Shown here piece by piece: positions 15,434 through 23,436 of a stretch of 64,000 nucleotides of DNA. Below the pieces are notes generated by a model. The model saw only the letters and a list, made by a program, of their open reading frames with translations. It did not search any database and was not told the origin of the DNA. Position 1 is the stretch's first letter. Every line of letters begins with the position of its first letter. Both the position numbers and the translations under genes were made by a program. Origin of the DNA: CAYUMU01 sp964445985. Lineage in GTDB: Bacteria > Planctomycetota > Planctomycetia > Pirellulales > S012-138. The stretch lies in NCBI GenBank assembly GCA_964445985.1, contig CAYUMU010000023.1:8399-72398 (forward strand), given 5' to 3'.

Positions 15434-16786
15434 TCAATAGCCCAGCCCCGGCCCATTCAAAGCCGCGGTTCCCACCGTGCCATCGGTGATGCCGAACATG
15501 CTGGGATAACGCTCGCTCCAGTTGCGATTGCCCGCGGGGCAATACTGGCGGGCGTTGCCTTCAATAGCCGCCACGGTGGGAACCCGCGCGGCCAGGCTGG
15601 CCGAATGCAGGAACGAGCGGCCGGGGCAGGTGAGATCTTGCACGCATAAAAACATGCCGTACTTTTGCGCGGCGGCGCCCATCAGCAGGGCATCGGTCTG
15701 GCCCTTGCAGGCTTTGAGCGCCACGCCCGAGTAGCCCATCTCGCGGCACAGCAGCAGGCTGTCGAGGTCGATCAGCGATTCATCGATGACCACCGGCTTG
15801 ATCTTGGCCGCCTCGTGCATGCGGTTTTCGGGGAACGACTTCAAGTCGCGATGCGTGGGCTGTTCGATGTATTGCACTCGTTCGAGCGCTTGCGGCGATC
15901 GCTCCTGCACCAGCCGCAAGAACTCCAGCACATAGGCCACATCGCGGCACTTTTCGTTGAAATCGAGCGAATAAAACCAGGTGGGGCAACCGCGCCGGGC
16001 TTGGGCTTCGGCGGCCACGGCATCCACGTTCACCACGCGGTCCACGTCCCAAGCCAGGTCGTCGCCCGCCAGCTTGATCTTGAGATGCGTGAGCCCATCG
16101 GCCGCGATCCATTCGGCCAAGGTTTCCGGCAGGCCGTCGTCAATGCGCTTGGAAATGTCGCCGGCGGTGAGCGGATCGAGCGCGCCGACCAGGTGATAGA
16201 GCGGAATGGCGGACTTGGGTTCGCGCAGCGTGTAGCGATCGAGATATTCGCCCCGAAATTCTGGCGTGAGGTAATGCGCCAGATCGGCGTTGGCGAACTC
16301 GCCCGAGAGCAAGTTGTAAGAGTTTTGCCCGAGGGTTTGCCCTAAAGCGTCGTGAATGGCCGCTTCGAGGGGGCTGCCCGCCACGCGCTGGGCGAGGGGC
16401 GGAATCGGCTCGGCCAGGTTCATTTGGCGCTGGATCACGCCCGCTTCCACCGCCTGATAGGGCGCCAACTCGTGGGTGATTTCGAGCGGATGGGCCTGGC
16501 CGCGGTAGGCCCTGGCTGCTTCGCACAATCGTTTCCCAAGTTCCAACATGGCGGTAAACGTGGTTTCGCCACTGAGCGCGTTGGTTGGCCAGGCCCAAAC
16601 GTTTGCGATCGGCATCGACCCCTGCCCTGTGCCGGTGCGGCCGTCGCGGGTTTCGACGGTAACCGCCACGTTGAGCAGCGTGGCTTCGTTGACGACGCGT
16701 CCGCCGAATTTGATGGGAGCGCGGAAGGGAACTTCCTCGGTATCCACGGAAACATCTACCAGGCGAATGTCGGTCGGTTTGCTCAT
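15434..16786 (-). CDS. Enolase-superfamily enzyme (mandelate racemase/muconate lactonizing type)
   Basis: This encodes 450 residues. The barrel shows the superfamily residues in order: the KxK motif on strand 2 (LTHLKIKLAG), Asp on strand 3 (YSLDFNEKC), Glu on strand 4 (VQYIEQPTHRD), Glu on strand 5 (KPVVIDESLID), and a Lys-containing strand near ALKACKGQTDALL. An N-terminal capping domain includes the PFRAPIKFGGRVVNEATLLNV stretch. Members abstract a proton alpha to a carboxylate using Mg2+. The combination of KxK and a later Lys suggests the muconate-lactonizing/dipeptide-epimerase branch rather than mandelate racemase. The substrate is unknown, and it is longer than the 360-400 residues usual for the family. 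It stands alone. Confidence 0.85.
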   Translation of the reverse strand: MSKPTDIRLVDVSVDTEEVPFRAPIKFGGRVVNEATLLNVAVTVETRDGRTGTGQGSMPIANVWAWPTNALSGETTFTAMLELGKRLCEAARAYRGQAHPLEITHELAPYQAVEAGVIQRQMNLAEPIPPLAQRVAGSPLEAAIHDALGQTLGQNSYNLLSGEFANADLAHYLTPEFRGEYLDRYTLREPKSAIPLYHLVGALDPLTAGDISKRIDDGLPETLAEWIAADGLTHLKIKLAGDDLAWDVDRVVNVDAVAAEAQARRGCPTWFYSLDFNEKCRDVAYVLEFLRLVQERSPQALERVQYIEQPTHRDLKSFPENRMHEAAKIKPVVIDESLIDLDSLLLCREMGYSGVALKACKGQTDALLMGAAAQKYGMFLCVQDLTCPGRSFLHSASLAARVPTVAAIEGNARQYCPAGNRNWSERYPSMFGITDGTVGTAALNGPGLGY

Positions 16787-17167
16787 GTTTCCAGCTCAAA
16801 TTCGTGGGGGGCTTGCCCAGGCAGGCGCCGGGTGGGGGAAAATTGGGTTCATTGGGGCCTGGTATCGTAGCCCTATGTTAACCTGGTACGCAATTGCCGC
16901 TCCGGTTTGTCTGCTCCGGTTTGTCCCACCCCCCCAATGCCAGAACAGGCAGGGTGCTATGGGACAAACCGTGATCGCTGGCCGCCTACACGGTCGATTT
17001 ATAATGGCAAACGCTGCCCTTCTGGTCCGCCTTGCTTGACTCCCTCCCTGGCGCAGGCAAGATGGCCGATGGCCATTAACCCCGGCCCGCAAAACGCGGC
17101 GCTTGCCAGGGATCGGTCTCCGCTCCGGCGGATGGGCACGAATCGCCTGGCTTTTCCGAGAAAACGC
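16787..17167. other. Intergenic region with an 11-base inverted repeat
   Basis: This lies between divergent genes, so it should hold both promoters. GGTTTGTCCCA (16918-16928) and TGGGACAAACC (16960-16970) form a perfect inverted repeat with a 31-base spacer. The 12-mer CTCCGGTTTGTC also occurs twice in tandem near 16900-16925. An open frame covers this stretch, but it is not needed for the downstream protein. Confidence 0.45.
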
Positions 17168-18901
17168 ATGAATCGGATCCTGCAGTACCTTAACCACCTG
17201 GTCCGCGAGCCTATCGACGAGCTGACGCGCGCCCAAAGGATGTTGCGTTTTGGCGTGGACTTGGGCCGATACGGCGCCCGGCAGCTCACGAAAGACCGCG
17301 CCTTCGAAATGGCCGCCTCGCTGACTTATCGCACCATCTTTAGCCTGGTGCCGGTGGTGGTGCTCAGCATGTTGGTCTTTCGGGCGTTTATCAACGAAGA
17401 GCAAGCCAGTCGCTGGGTGAAGGAAGAGTTGAACACCGTTTACAAGTTCTTGGGGTTTTCGACCCTGGTGGCCGAGCCGGGCGGATTCGACGAATCGCCC
17501 GCTGATAAAGAGGACGCCGATCAAGGCGCGGCCAGCGAAAACTCCGGCGACGACTCCCCGGCCAATGGTGAACCCACACGGCCGCAATCTTCCGACGGCA
17601 CCTCGCCTGTCGCCCCAAGCGGCGCGGCGCCTGCCGACGAAACGCCCGAGAATCCTCCCTCGGCTCGTGGACCGCCTGAGGGCGCACCTTCGGGCGATGC
17701 AGCTTCAGGCGGCGATGAAGCTGAAAATGGGGCCGACCAGGTTCCAGCAGCCACGACGGCAGAACCGCTCCCCCTTCCCGAATCCACCAAGCCCGAGGGC
17801 ATTGAAGGGGCCGATCCCGAGGACGCCAAGAAACTGCGGGTAAGCCTGGACGAAAAGATCGATGAATTGGTGGAGCGCGCCTGGCAGACCAACCTGGGCA
17901 ACGTGGGCGCGGCCGGCATTGTGCTGTTCATTTGGGGAGCGCTGGCGCTGCTGATCGCGGTGGAAGACTCGTTCAACGTGATCTTCGACTGCCCTGGCGG
18001 GCGGCGGTGGATGTCAAGAATCACCATTTATTGGGCCGCGTTGACGCTGGGGCCGGTGTTTATTCTGGCCGGCATTTACCTGGCCAACCGCATCGGCGAT
18101 TGGGGAACCCATGCGGAGGGGGCTGCCTGGTATCTGGGGCTGGTGGTGCAACTTCTCAGCCGGTTTGCCGCTTTGGCGGCGAGTTGGATGCTGTTGCTGA
18201 TCATGTATTTGCTCATTCCCAACACTCAGGTTCAGTTTCGCCCGGCGGTGATTGGCAGCCTGGTGGGCGCCATTCTGTGGGAATTCGCCAAGTGGGCCTT
18301 CAGCCTGTACGTGACAACCGCCCTGCCGTACTCGGCCCTGTATGGTTCGTTGGCCCTGGTGCCGCTGTTCTTGTACTGGCTGTATGTCACGTGGTTGATT
18401 GTGCTATTTGGCCTGGAATTGACGGCCATTTTGCAAACCATGCGCGGCCGCACGCTCGAAGAACAAGAGAAGCTCCGGCATAGTCAGCGTTTGATGTGCG
18501 ATCCGCAGTGGTTCATTCCCCTGATGGGTCACGTGGCCGTGGCCTTTCGGCGGGGAGATGTCTCGACCATTGACGATCTGGCGCAGCATTTGGAACTGCC
18601 GCGGCTCACCGTATCGAACATGACCAATCGCCTGGACGAGGTCCAGCTGTTGCACAAAGTTGTCGGCAAACCGGGCGCCGCGATGGGCTATACCCTGGCG
18701 CGTCCGCCCGCGGAGATTACCATTCAGGAGATCCTGGAGCTGGGCCGACGGGTTTCGAAGCACGACCTGGAGAAGCTGCAATCTCAGGATTGGAAACTGG
18801 TGCGGAAGCTGGCCGATACGCAAATGAAAGCCGTCGAGCACACCACGCTCGCCGACCTGGCCGCGGCCGTCGAGAAAGACCGGCCGGACCCCCAGTCTTG
18901 A
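17168..18901 (+). CDS. YihY/BrkB-family membrane protein with acidic insert and C-terminal winged-helix-like region
   Basis: This encodes 577 residues from ATG at 17168; the frame is open 87 codons further up, but that stretch lacks family character. The core is the six-helix YihY/BrkB domain: AFEMAASLTYRTIFSLVPVVVLS at the first helix, VEDSFNVIFDCPGGRRWMSR between helices, and the final SALYGSLALVPLFLYWLYVTWLIVLFG block. Residues 103-223, in the first extracytoplasmic loop, are a Pro/Gly/Asp/Glu-rich low-complexity insert not typical of the family. After the last helix, about 130 residues include IDDLAQHLELPRLTVSNMTNRLDEVQLL, which looks like a winged helix-turn-helix. Family members were once called RNase BN, but their true role is unclear. 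It may share a transcript with ilvN, 91 bases downstream. Confidence 0.87.
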   Translation: MNRILQYLNHLVREPIDELTRAQRMLRFGVDLGRYGARQLTKDRAFEMAASLTYRTIFSLVPVVVLSMLVFRAFINEEQASRWVKEELNTVYKFLGFSTLVAEPGGFDESPADKEDADQGAASENSGDDSPANGEPTRPQSSDGTSPVAPSGAAPADETPENPPSARGPPEGAPSGDAASGGDEAENGADQVPAATTAEPLPLPESTKPEGIEGADPEDAKKLRVSLDEKIDELVERAWQTNLGNVGAAGIVLFIWGALALLIAVEDSFNVIFDCPGGRRWMSRITIYWAALTLGPVFILAGIYLANRIGDWGTHAEGAAWYLGLVVQLLSRFAALAASWMLLLIMYLLIPNTQVQFRPAVIGSLVGAILWEFAKWAFSLYVTTALPYSALYGSLALVPLFLYWLYVTWLIVLFGLELTAILQTMRGRTLEEQEKLRHSQRLMCDPQWFIPLMGHVAVAFRRGDVSTIDDLAQHLELPRLTVSNMTNRLDEVQLLHKVVGKPGAAMGYTLARPPAEITIQEILELGRRVSKHDLEKLQSQDWKLVRKLADTQMKAVEHTTLADLAAAVEKDRPDPQS

Positions 18902-18992
18902 CCGCGTGACCGCGGAGAACCTGTGCCCGGCCCCTTGTCACTGTGGGGGCAGCGGACTATTATCACAGCTTGTTTTTGCCGCGGAGAATTGC

Positions 18993-19532
18993 ATGCGACA
19001 CGTACTTTCCGCCCTCGTTCAAAATGTGCCGGGCGTGCTTGCCCAGATTTCAGGCATGTTGGCGAGCCGCGGATACAATATTGAAAGCCTGGCGGTCGGC
19101 GAGACCGAAGACCCGAAAATGTCGCGAATGACTTTCGTGGTCATTGGCGATGATCGGCTGTTGGAACAGGTGCGAAAACAGCTCGAAAAGGTTGTCACGG
19201 TTGTCGATGTCACCGACATCAGCTCCTACGACTTTGTCGAGCGCGACCTGATGCTGATCAAAGTTCAGGCCCCCTCGGGAGGCAAACGCACCGAGGTGCG
19301 CGAGCTTGTCGAAATTTTTCGCGGCCGAATTCTCGATGTGGGCGGCGCGGAGCTCATGATTGAGATCTCCGGCCAGGAACGCAAAGTATCCGCCTTTATC
19401 GATCTGATGCGGCCGTTCGGCATTGTCGAATTGGTGCGAACCGGCCGGGTGGCCATGATTCGCAGCAGCCGCCCGGACCCCGATTCCGAGGATGAGAACA
19501 CCTCGGCTGCAAGAGAAACGGCAAAAACGTAA
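18993..19532 (+). CDS. ilvN: Acetolactate synthase small (regulatory) subunit
   Basis: This encodes 179 residues starting MRHVLSALVQNVPGVLAQISGML, the standard ACT-domain start of the IlvN/IlvH family. The block GYNIESLAVGETEDPKMSRMTFVV and a second ACT-like half with RTEVRELVEIFRGRILDVG follow. The subunit binds valine and feeds back on the large catalytic subunit, which makes 2-acetolactate from pyruvate. Length and domain order are normal; the tail is Ser/Asp/Glu-rich. The large subunit gene is not in the window. ilvC lies 252 bases downstream in the same direction, so the two steps of branched-chain amino acid synthesis are grouped. Upstream in-frame codons exist, but the family start is clear. 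The ilvH symbol is equally used. Confidence 0.95.
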   Translation: MRHVLSALVQNVPGVLAQISGMLASRGYNIESLAVGETEDPKMSRMTFVVIGDDRLLEQVRKQLEKVVTVVDVTDISSYDFVERDLMLIKVQAPSGGKRTEVRELVEIFRGRILDVGGAELMIEISGQERKVSAFIDLMRPFGIVELVRTGRVAMIRSSRPDPDSEDENTSAARETAKT

Positions 19533-19784
19533 ACACGCCCGGCCGATTCCTCGACGTGCTCCCCATGTGGATCGTGTCGCTGTGCTACTTCGCCCCCCGA
19601 AAGTAGCCAGACTCGTTTCCGATCGAGGAGCATTTGGCAGGGCTTGGTACTGCAACTTGCCGGTTTGCCGCCGAGTGGGATATCCATCCGGCGCGTGTTG
19701 CATGTGCAAGTCCGCAATCCCCCTACACTCCTTCCATATTTATTGGTTTAGCCTCATTCGCTGGCAAAGGTTGAAAGCTTCACA

Positions 19785-20795
19785 ATGACCGCCAAAGTTT
19801 ACTACGATACCGACGCTGATCTGTCCCTGCTCAAAGGCAAGACCATCGCCATTCTTGGCTATGGATCGCAAGGGCATGCCCACGCGCAAAACCTGCGGGA
19901 TAGCGGCTGCAATGTGATCGTGGGTCAGCGGCAAGGGAGTGCCAATTACGACCTGGCCGTGAAGCATGGCTTTGAGCCCATGCCCGCTGCCGACGCGGTG
20001 AAAAAGGCCGACATGGTCAACATGCTCCTGCCCGACGAAGTGCAGGGGGATATCTACCGGGCCGACGTTCGCGATAACCTCAAGCCGGGCAACCTGCTGA
20101 TGTGCTCGCACGGATTCAACGTGCACTTTGGCCAAGTGGCGGCTCCCAAGGGCGTGGATATTGTGCTGGTGGCTCCCAAGGGTCCCGGTCACCTGGTGCG
20201 GAGCGAGTTCGTGAGCGGCGGCGGCGTGCCCTGCCTCATTGCCCTGAGCCCCGGCGCCAGTGAGGAATCGAAGCAACTTGGCCTGGCCTACGCCAAGGGA
20301 ATCGGCGGCACGCGGGCCGGCGTGATCGAAACCACCTTTGCCGAAGAGACCGAAACCGACTTGTTCGGTGAGCAGGTGGTGCTCTGCGGCGGCGTGAGCG
20401 CGCTGGTCAAGGCCGCCTACGAAACGCTGGTGGAAGCCGGTTACCAGCCTGAGATGGCGTTCTTTGAATGCCTGCACGAGCTGAAGCTGATTGTCGACCT
20501 GTTCTATCAGGGCGGCCTGAGCTACATGCGGTATAGCGTTTCCAACACGGCCGAATTCGGCGACTACACCCGCGGCCCTCGGATCGTGACCGAGGAGACC
20601 AAGAAGGAAATGAAGAAGATCCTCACCGAAATCCAGACCGGCATGTTCGCCAAGGAATGGATCTTGGAGAACAAGGCCAATGCGCCTTCCTTCAAGGCCA
20701 CGCGCCGCCGCGAACGCGAACACGGCCTGGAGCAAGTCGGCCGCCGCTTGCGGAAGCTGATGAACTGGATCGACAGCAAGGAAGTCGATCAGTAA
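19785..20795 (+). CDS. ilvC: Ketol-acid reductoisomerase (NADP+)
   Basis: This encodes 336 residues, the short class I form. The N-terminal Rossmann motif is GKTIAILGYGSQGHAHAQNLRDSG; the cofactor loop RQGSANYD follows, and the HGFNVHFGQ and PKGPGHLVRSEFVSGGGVPCLIA blocks are intact. In the helical domain, DLFGEQVVLCGGVSALVKAAYETLVEAGYQPEMAFFECLHELKLIVDL holds the Mg2+-binding Asp and Glu residues. The enzyme converts 2-acetolactate to dihydroxyisovalerate in valine and leucine synthesis, and the homologous step for isoleucine. It follows ilvN. A hairpin that belongs to a dispersed repeat family lies seven bases beyond its stop. Confidence 0.98.
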   Translation: MTAKVYYDTDADLSLLKGKTIAILGYGSQGHAHAQNLRDSGCNVIVGQRQGSANYDLAVKHGFEPMPAADAVKKADMVNMLLPDEVQGDIYRADVRDNLKPGNLLMCSHGFNVHFGQVAAPKGVDIVLVAPKGPGHLVRSEFVSGGGVPCLIALSPGASEESKQLGLAYAKGIGGTRAGVIETTFAEETETDLFGEQVVLCGGVSALVKAAYETLVEAGYQPEMAFFECLHELKLIVDLFYQGGLSYMRYSVSNTAEFGDYTRGPRIVTEETKKEMKKILTEIQTGMFAKEWILENKANAPSFKATRRREREHGLEQVGRRLRKLMNWIDSKEVDQ

Positions 20796-20801
20796 AGCCA
20801 A

Positions 20802-20864
20802 CCAGGGGTGATCGCTGACGCTCAACCCCTGGCTCATCGCTGCCAACTGCCGGGATGAAGAACC
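20802..20864. repeat. Stem-loop repeat (GCTGACGCTCA type), copy A, behind ilvC
   Basis: CCAGGGGT (20802-20809) pairs with ACCCCTGG (20825-20832) around a loop containing CGCTGACGCTCA. CTGCCGGGATGAA follows. The loop and the following motif recur at 49489-49551 while the stem bases differ. It lies between convergent genes and may help terminate both. Confidence 0.65.
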
Positions 20865-20876
20865 GAGGAAAGCTGC

Positions 20877-21791
20877 TTAGCGAACTTCCCACCAGCCATC
20901 GATCTGCCTGAGCGTTTGGCCTGGGGGAGGGCTGAACCAGGCAGCGAACTCCGCTTCTGCCGCTTCACGCTGCAGGTTGCGGGCGAGCGTGATGCCGCTG
21001 AGCGCGAGCGAAGTTAGCGCCAGCCCCGCTAGATAGATTTGTGGCAGCACCAGCGTGGCATCATCGGCCCACCAACGAACGAGCGCAATCAGCGGCAGGG
21101 CAAGCAGCACTCCCTGCACTTCGCACAGCTTGCGGGCACACCACACCCCGCGTGGCAGCCAGCCGCGGCGGGGAGCGGAGGGTGGTTGGGGGCGACTGCC
21201 ACCGCCGCCATGCAGCCGCAGTTCTCCGTGCAATCGCTTCCAGCGTTTGACGAAGGCTTTGTAGCGGGTGTCGTGAACCAGGCTGATCAGCAGCAAGCCC
21301 AAGCCGGCCGCCACGCCAATCAGGGTCCAAACCCCTTGCAGCGTGGCTTGGGCGATTCCCCAGCCCAGTCCCACCGGCAGCAGCAAGTTGAGGGTATGGT
21401 GCATCAGGTAATCGAGTTGGGCGCCATCCAGCGTTTCCCGATGTTGGTAGCGGGCCAATTGGCCATCGACATGGTCGAGCAAATACCACACGTGGAGCAG
21501 CAGGGCGCCGAGCAGCCAGCCGCCGGCGGTTCCCCAGCCAAAGGCCATGATGGCCGCCAGCCCTACCGCCCAGGCCGCGAAAGTGGCCGTGTGAGGCCGC
21601 ACTCCCCAGGGGGCGATCACGCGCGTGATTCGTAGCGCCAGCGGTCGAGCTACCTTGCGGGCGAGCCCATTTCCCACTCGGCGATGGTCAGGCTTTTGGC
21701 AGCGAACTTCCCACTCGATCCAAGTTTGGGGGCGCGGGTGGGATTGCGCGGTCGAGGATCGTTGCTGGGGAGGCTTTTCGGCGATGCTCAT
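20877..21791 (-). CDS. CDP-alcohol phosphatidyltransferase-like membrane protein
   Basis: This encodes 304 residues; the ATG at 21791 overlaps the stop of the upstream flippase gene by four bases (ATGA), so the start is well placed. A membrane domain with about six helices carries the CDP-alcohol phosphotransferase signature DHVDGQLARYQHRETLDGAQ followed by LDYLMH. Three of the four signature Asp residues are present, and the fourth, usually Asp, is His (checked in the codon CAC). The family joins a CDP-activated lipid or alcohol to an acceptor alcohol. The missing Asp is the proposed base, so activity may be altered. It is the last gene of a five-gene surface-polymer-like locus. A Gly/Pro-rich cytoplasmic loop sits near the middle. 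Confidence 0.82.
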   Translation of the reverse strand: MSIAEKPPQQRSSTAQSHPRPQTWIEWEVRCQKPDHRRVGNGLARKVARPLALRITRVIAPWGVRPHTATFAAWAVGLAAIMAFGWGTAGGWLLGALLLHVWYLLDHVDGQLARYQHRETLDGAQLDYLMHHTLNLLLPVGLGWGIAQATLQGVWTLIGVAAGLGLLLISLVHDTRYKAFVKRWKRLHGELRLHGGGGSRPQPPSAPRRGWLPRGVWCARKLCEVQGVLLALPLIALVRWWADDATLVLPQIYLAGLALTSLALSGITLARNLQREAAEAEFAAWFSPPPGQTLRQIDGWWEVR

Positions 21792-23425
21792 TGAGGTTGA
21801 CTCCCTGGGGTGGGGCGAGCGGGATCGCGGCGAAGGTTTTCGCGCCAACCGCCGAAGTACCAGCCCAGGCCGGCCACCGCAACCCAAGCGGCCACGACCA
21901 ACGCGCCGGCAGATATCACGTCTTGGCAGACTTTACCGAACGAGCCCACAGGGTCGGCCGCGTGATACCATTGCCGATGAATGGTGAACGCCAATCCCCA
22001 CACGGCTGCCAAGGGGAGCAAGGCCGCAAGCACATATCGCACGCGCTCTCGCATTGAGAGGTGGGGCCAGAACGATACTGCCAGAATCAACGCCAGGTAG
22101 ATAATGTCGGCAATGGTGGTGACGATGGCCACGGAGACCAGTCCGCCGCCGTGGGTGAGCGCCAGGTGATTGCCGGCGGCCAGCACGCCCATCGAAACCA
22201 GCAGCACGCCTAGGGCCGATCGGCCACGGTTAACCGCCACCAGGTATTGGCTGGCGGGAATGGCCAGGCTGGAAGCCAGGATGCCGGGCACGAGCCACAC
22301 CAGCGAGGCAATGCCTTCGCGGTAGTCGGGCAACAGCCAAGCCAACAGGGGCGGCGCGGCGGCGATGGCCAGGCCCGCCGGCAAGGCCACGGCCGCCGCT
22401 TGAATCTCGCTGGCCGCGGCGGCCAACCGCGCGACATCGCCGTGTTTGCCGGAAAGACCGAAGGTTTCGCCGTACCGGGGCGACATCACCCCCGCCAGCA
22501 TGTTGGCCAGCCCATACAACTGGGTGCAAACCATCAATCCCAGCGAGTAGCAGCCGAGTTGATATTCTTTGTCGCTGAGATAGCCGAGGATCATCAGCTT
22601 ATCGAGCGAGCGAAACAGGCTGGATGCGATTCCGGCCAGCAGGATGGGACCGCCGATACCGATCAGCCGGCGGATCTGGCGGTTGTCCCAAGCCCAAGCC
22701 AGTGAGATGGTGGGCTGCTTGCGAAGATAAACCAGTGTCCCTAACAGCACCACCAACGTGGCGGCGTACAGGCCAGGCAAACCAAACCACCACGCGCCCA
22801 GCGCCATGGCCGGCAGCGTGAGTAGGGCCTCGATCACGTTCACGATGGAGGTCGAACGAAAATCGCCGTCGGCCCGATGGACGGTGATCAAGAACGTGGT
22901 GTACCGCTGCAGCAGCGTGAGCAGGGCCACGGCGGCCAGGCCTATGGCCCAGGCCAGCGAGAGCGGATCGGCGCCGGCAATCCCAATCCAAACGGCCCCC
23001 ACGCCCAAAGCCAGGGCATACAGCGAACTCGTCACCGTATTGACACTGTACGCCAGTCGCACCGAATGTGCGGCGTGGGCGCGATTGCCGCTTCCGCGGG
23101 CCAGGCTCACTTCGCGGGCGGCGGCCTTGCTCACACCCAGTCCTGCGTAATTGCCATAGCTCAAGAAAAGTTTGAGCCCCTGCCAAATGCCCATCTGGCT
23201 GGGCGTAAGCAGCATCCGCAGCAACAAGCTTGTCACGGCGCCAAACGCATGCGCAATCAGCGTGGCGCCGCTGACCAGCAGCGAATCTCCGAACATCCGC
23301 CGCCAACCGCCGACAGGAGAAGCATGCCGGCCGACGTGAACCGCGGCTTCACGTAATTTGGGCGCGGCGCGGCGCGGCCGCGCGAGCGGCGTGCGAAGCG
23401 GGCGGGCTTGAGTGGGGGTTGTCAC
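21788..23425 (-). CDS. Polysaccharide/lipid flippase (Wzx/MATE-like, oligosaccharide exporter)
   Basis: This encodes 545 residues from the GTG at 23425, which follows the upstream stop by 11 bases; an ATG at 23296 (43 codons later) is the alternative, just before the first helix. About 12-14 membrane helices are visible, beginning DSLLVSGATLIAHAFGAVTSLLLRMLLTPSQMGIWQGLK, typical of the Wzx/polysaccharide biosynthesis family. Charged residues typical of transport helices occur in GNYAGLGVSKAAAREVSLARG and SLFRSLDKLMILGYLSDKEYQLGCYS. The protein should move a lipid-linked saccharide or lipid across the inner membrane. Its neighbours are a GT-B transferase upstream and a CDP-alcohol transferase downstream (four-base overlap). 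The open frame further upstream is out of the family and overlaps the previous gene. Confidence 0.83.
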   Translation of the reverse strand: MTTPTQARPLRTPLARPRRAAPKLREAAVHVGRHASPVGGWRRMFGDSLLVSGATLIAHAFGAVTSLLLRMLLTPSQMGIWQGLKLFLSYGNYAGLGVSKAAAREVSLARGSGNRAHAAHSVRLAYSVNTVTSSLYALALGVGAVWIGIAGADPLSLAWAIGLAAVALLTLLQRYTTFLITVHRADGDFRSTSIVNVIEALLTLPAMALGAWWFGLPGLYAATLVVLLGTLVYLRKQPTISLAWAWDNRQIRRLIGIGGPILLAGIASSLFRSLDKLMILGYLSDKEYQLGCYSLGLMVCTQLYGLANMLAGVMSPRYGETFGLSGKHGDVARLAAAASEIQAAAVALPAGLAIAAAPPLLAWLLPDYREGIASLVWLVPGILASSLAIPASQYLVAVNRGRSALGVLLVSMGVLAAGNHLALTHGGGLVSVAIVTTIADIIYLALILAVSFWPHLSMRERVRYVLAALLPLAAVWGLAFTIHRQWYHAADPVGSFGKVCQDVISAGALVVAAWVAVAGLGWYFGGWRENLRRDPARPTPGSQPQ

Positions 23426-23436
23426 CGGGAAAGTGC

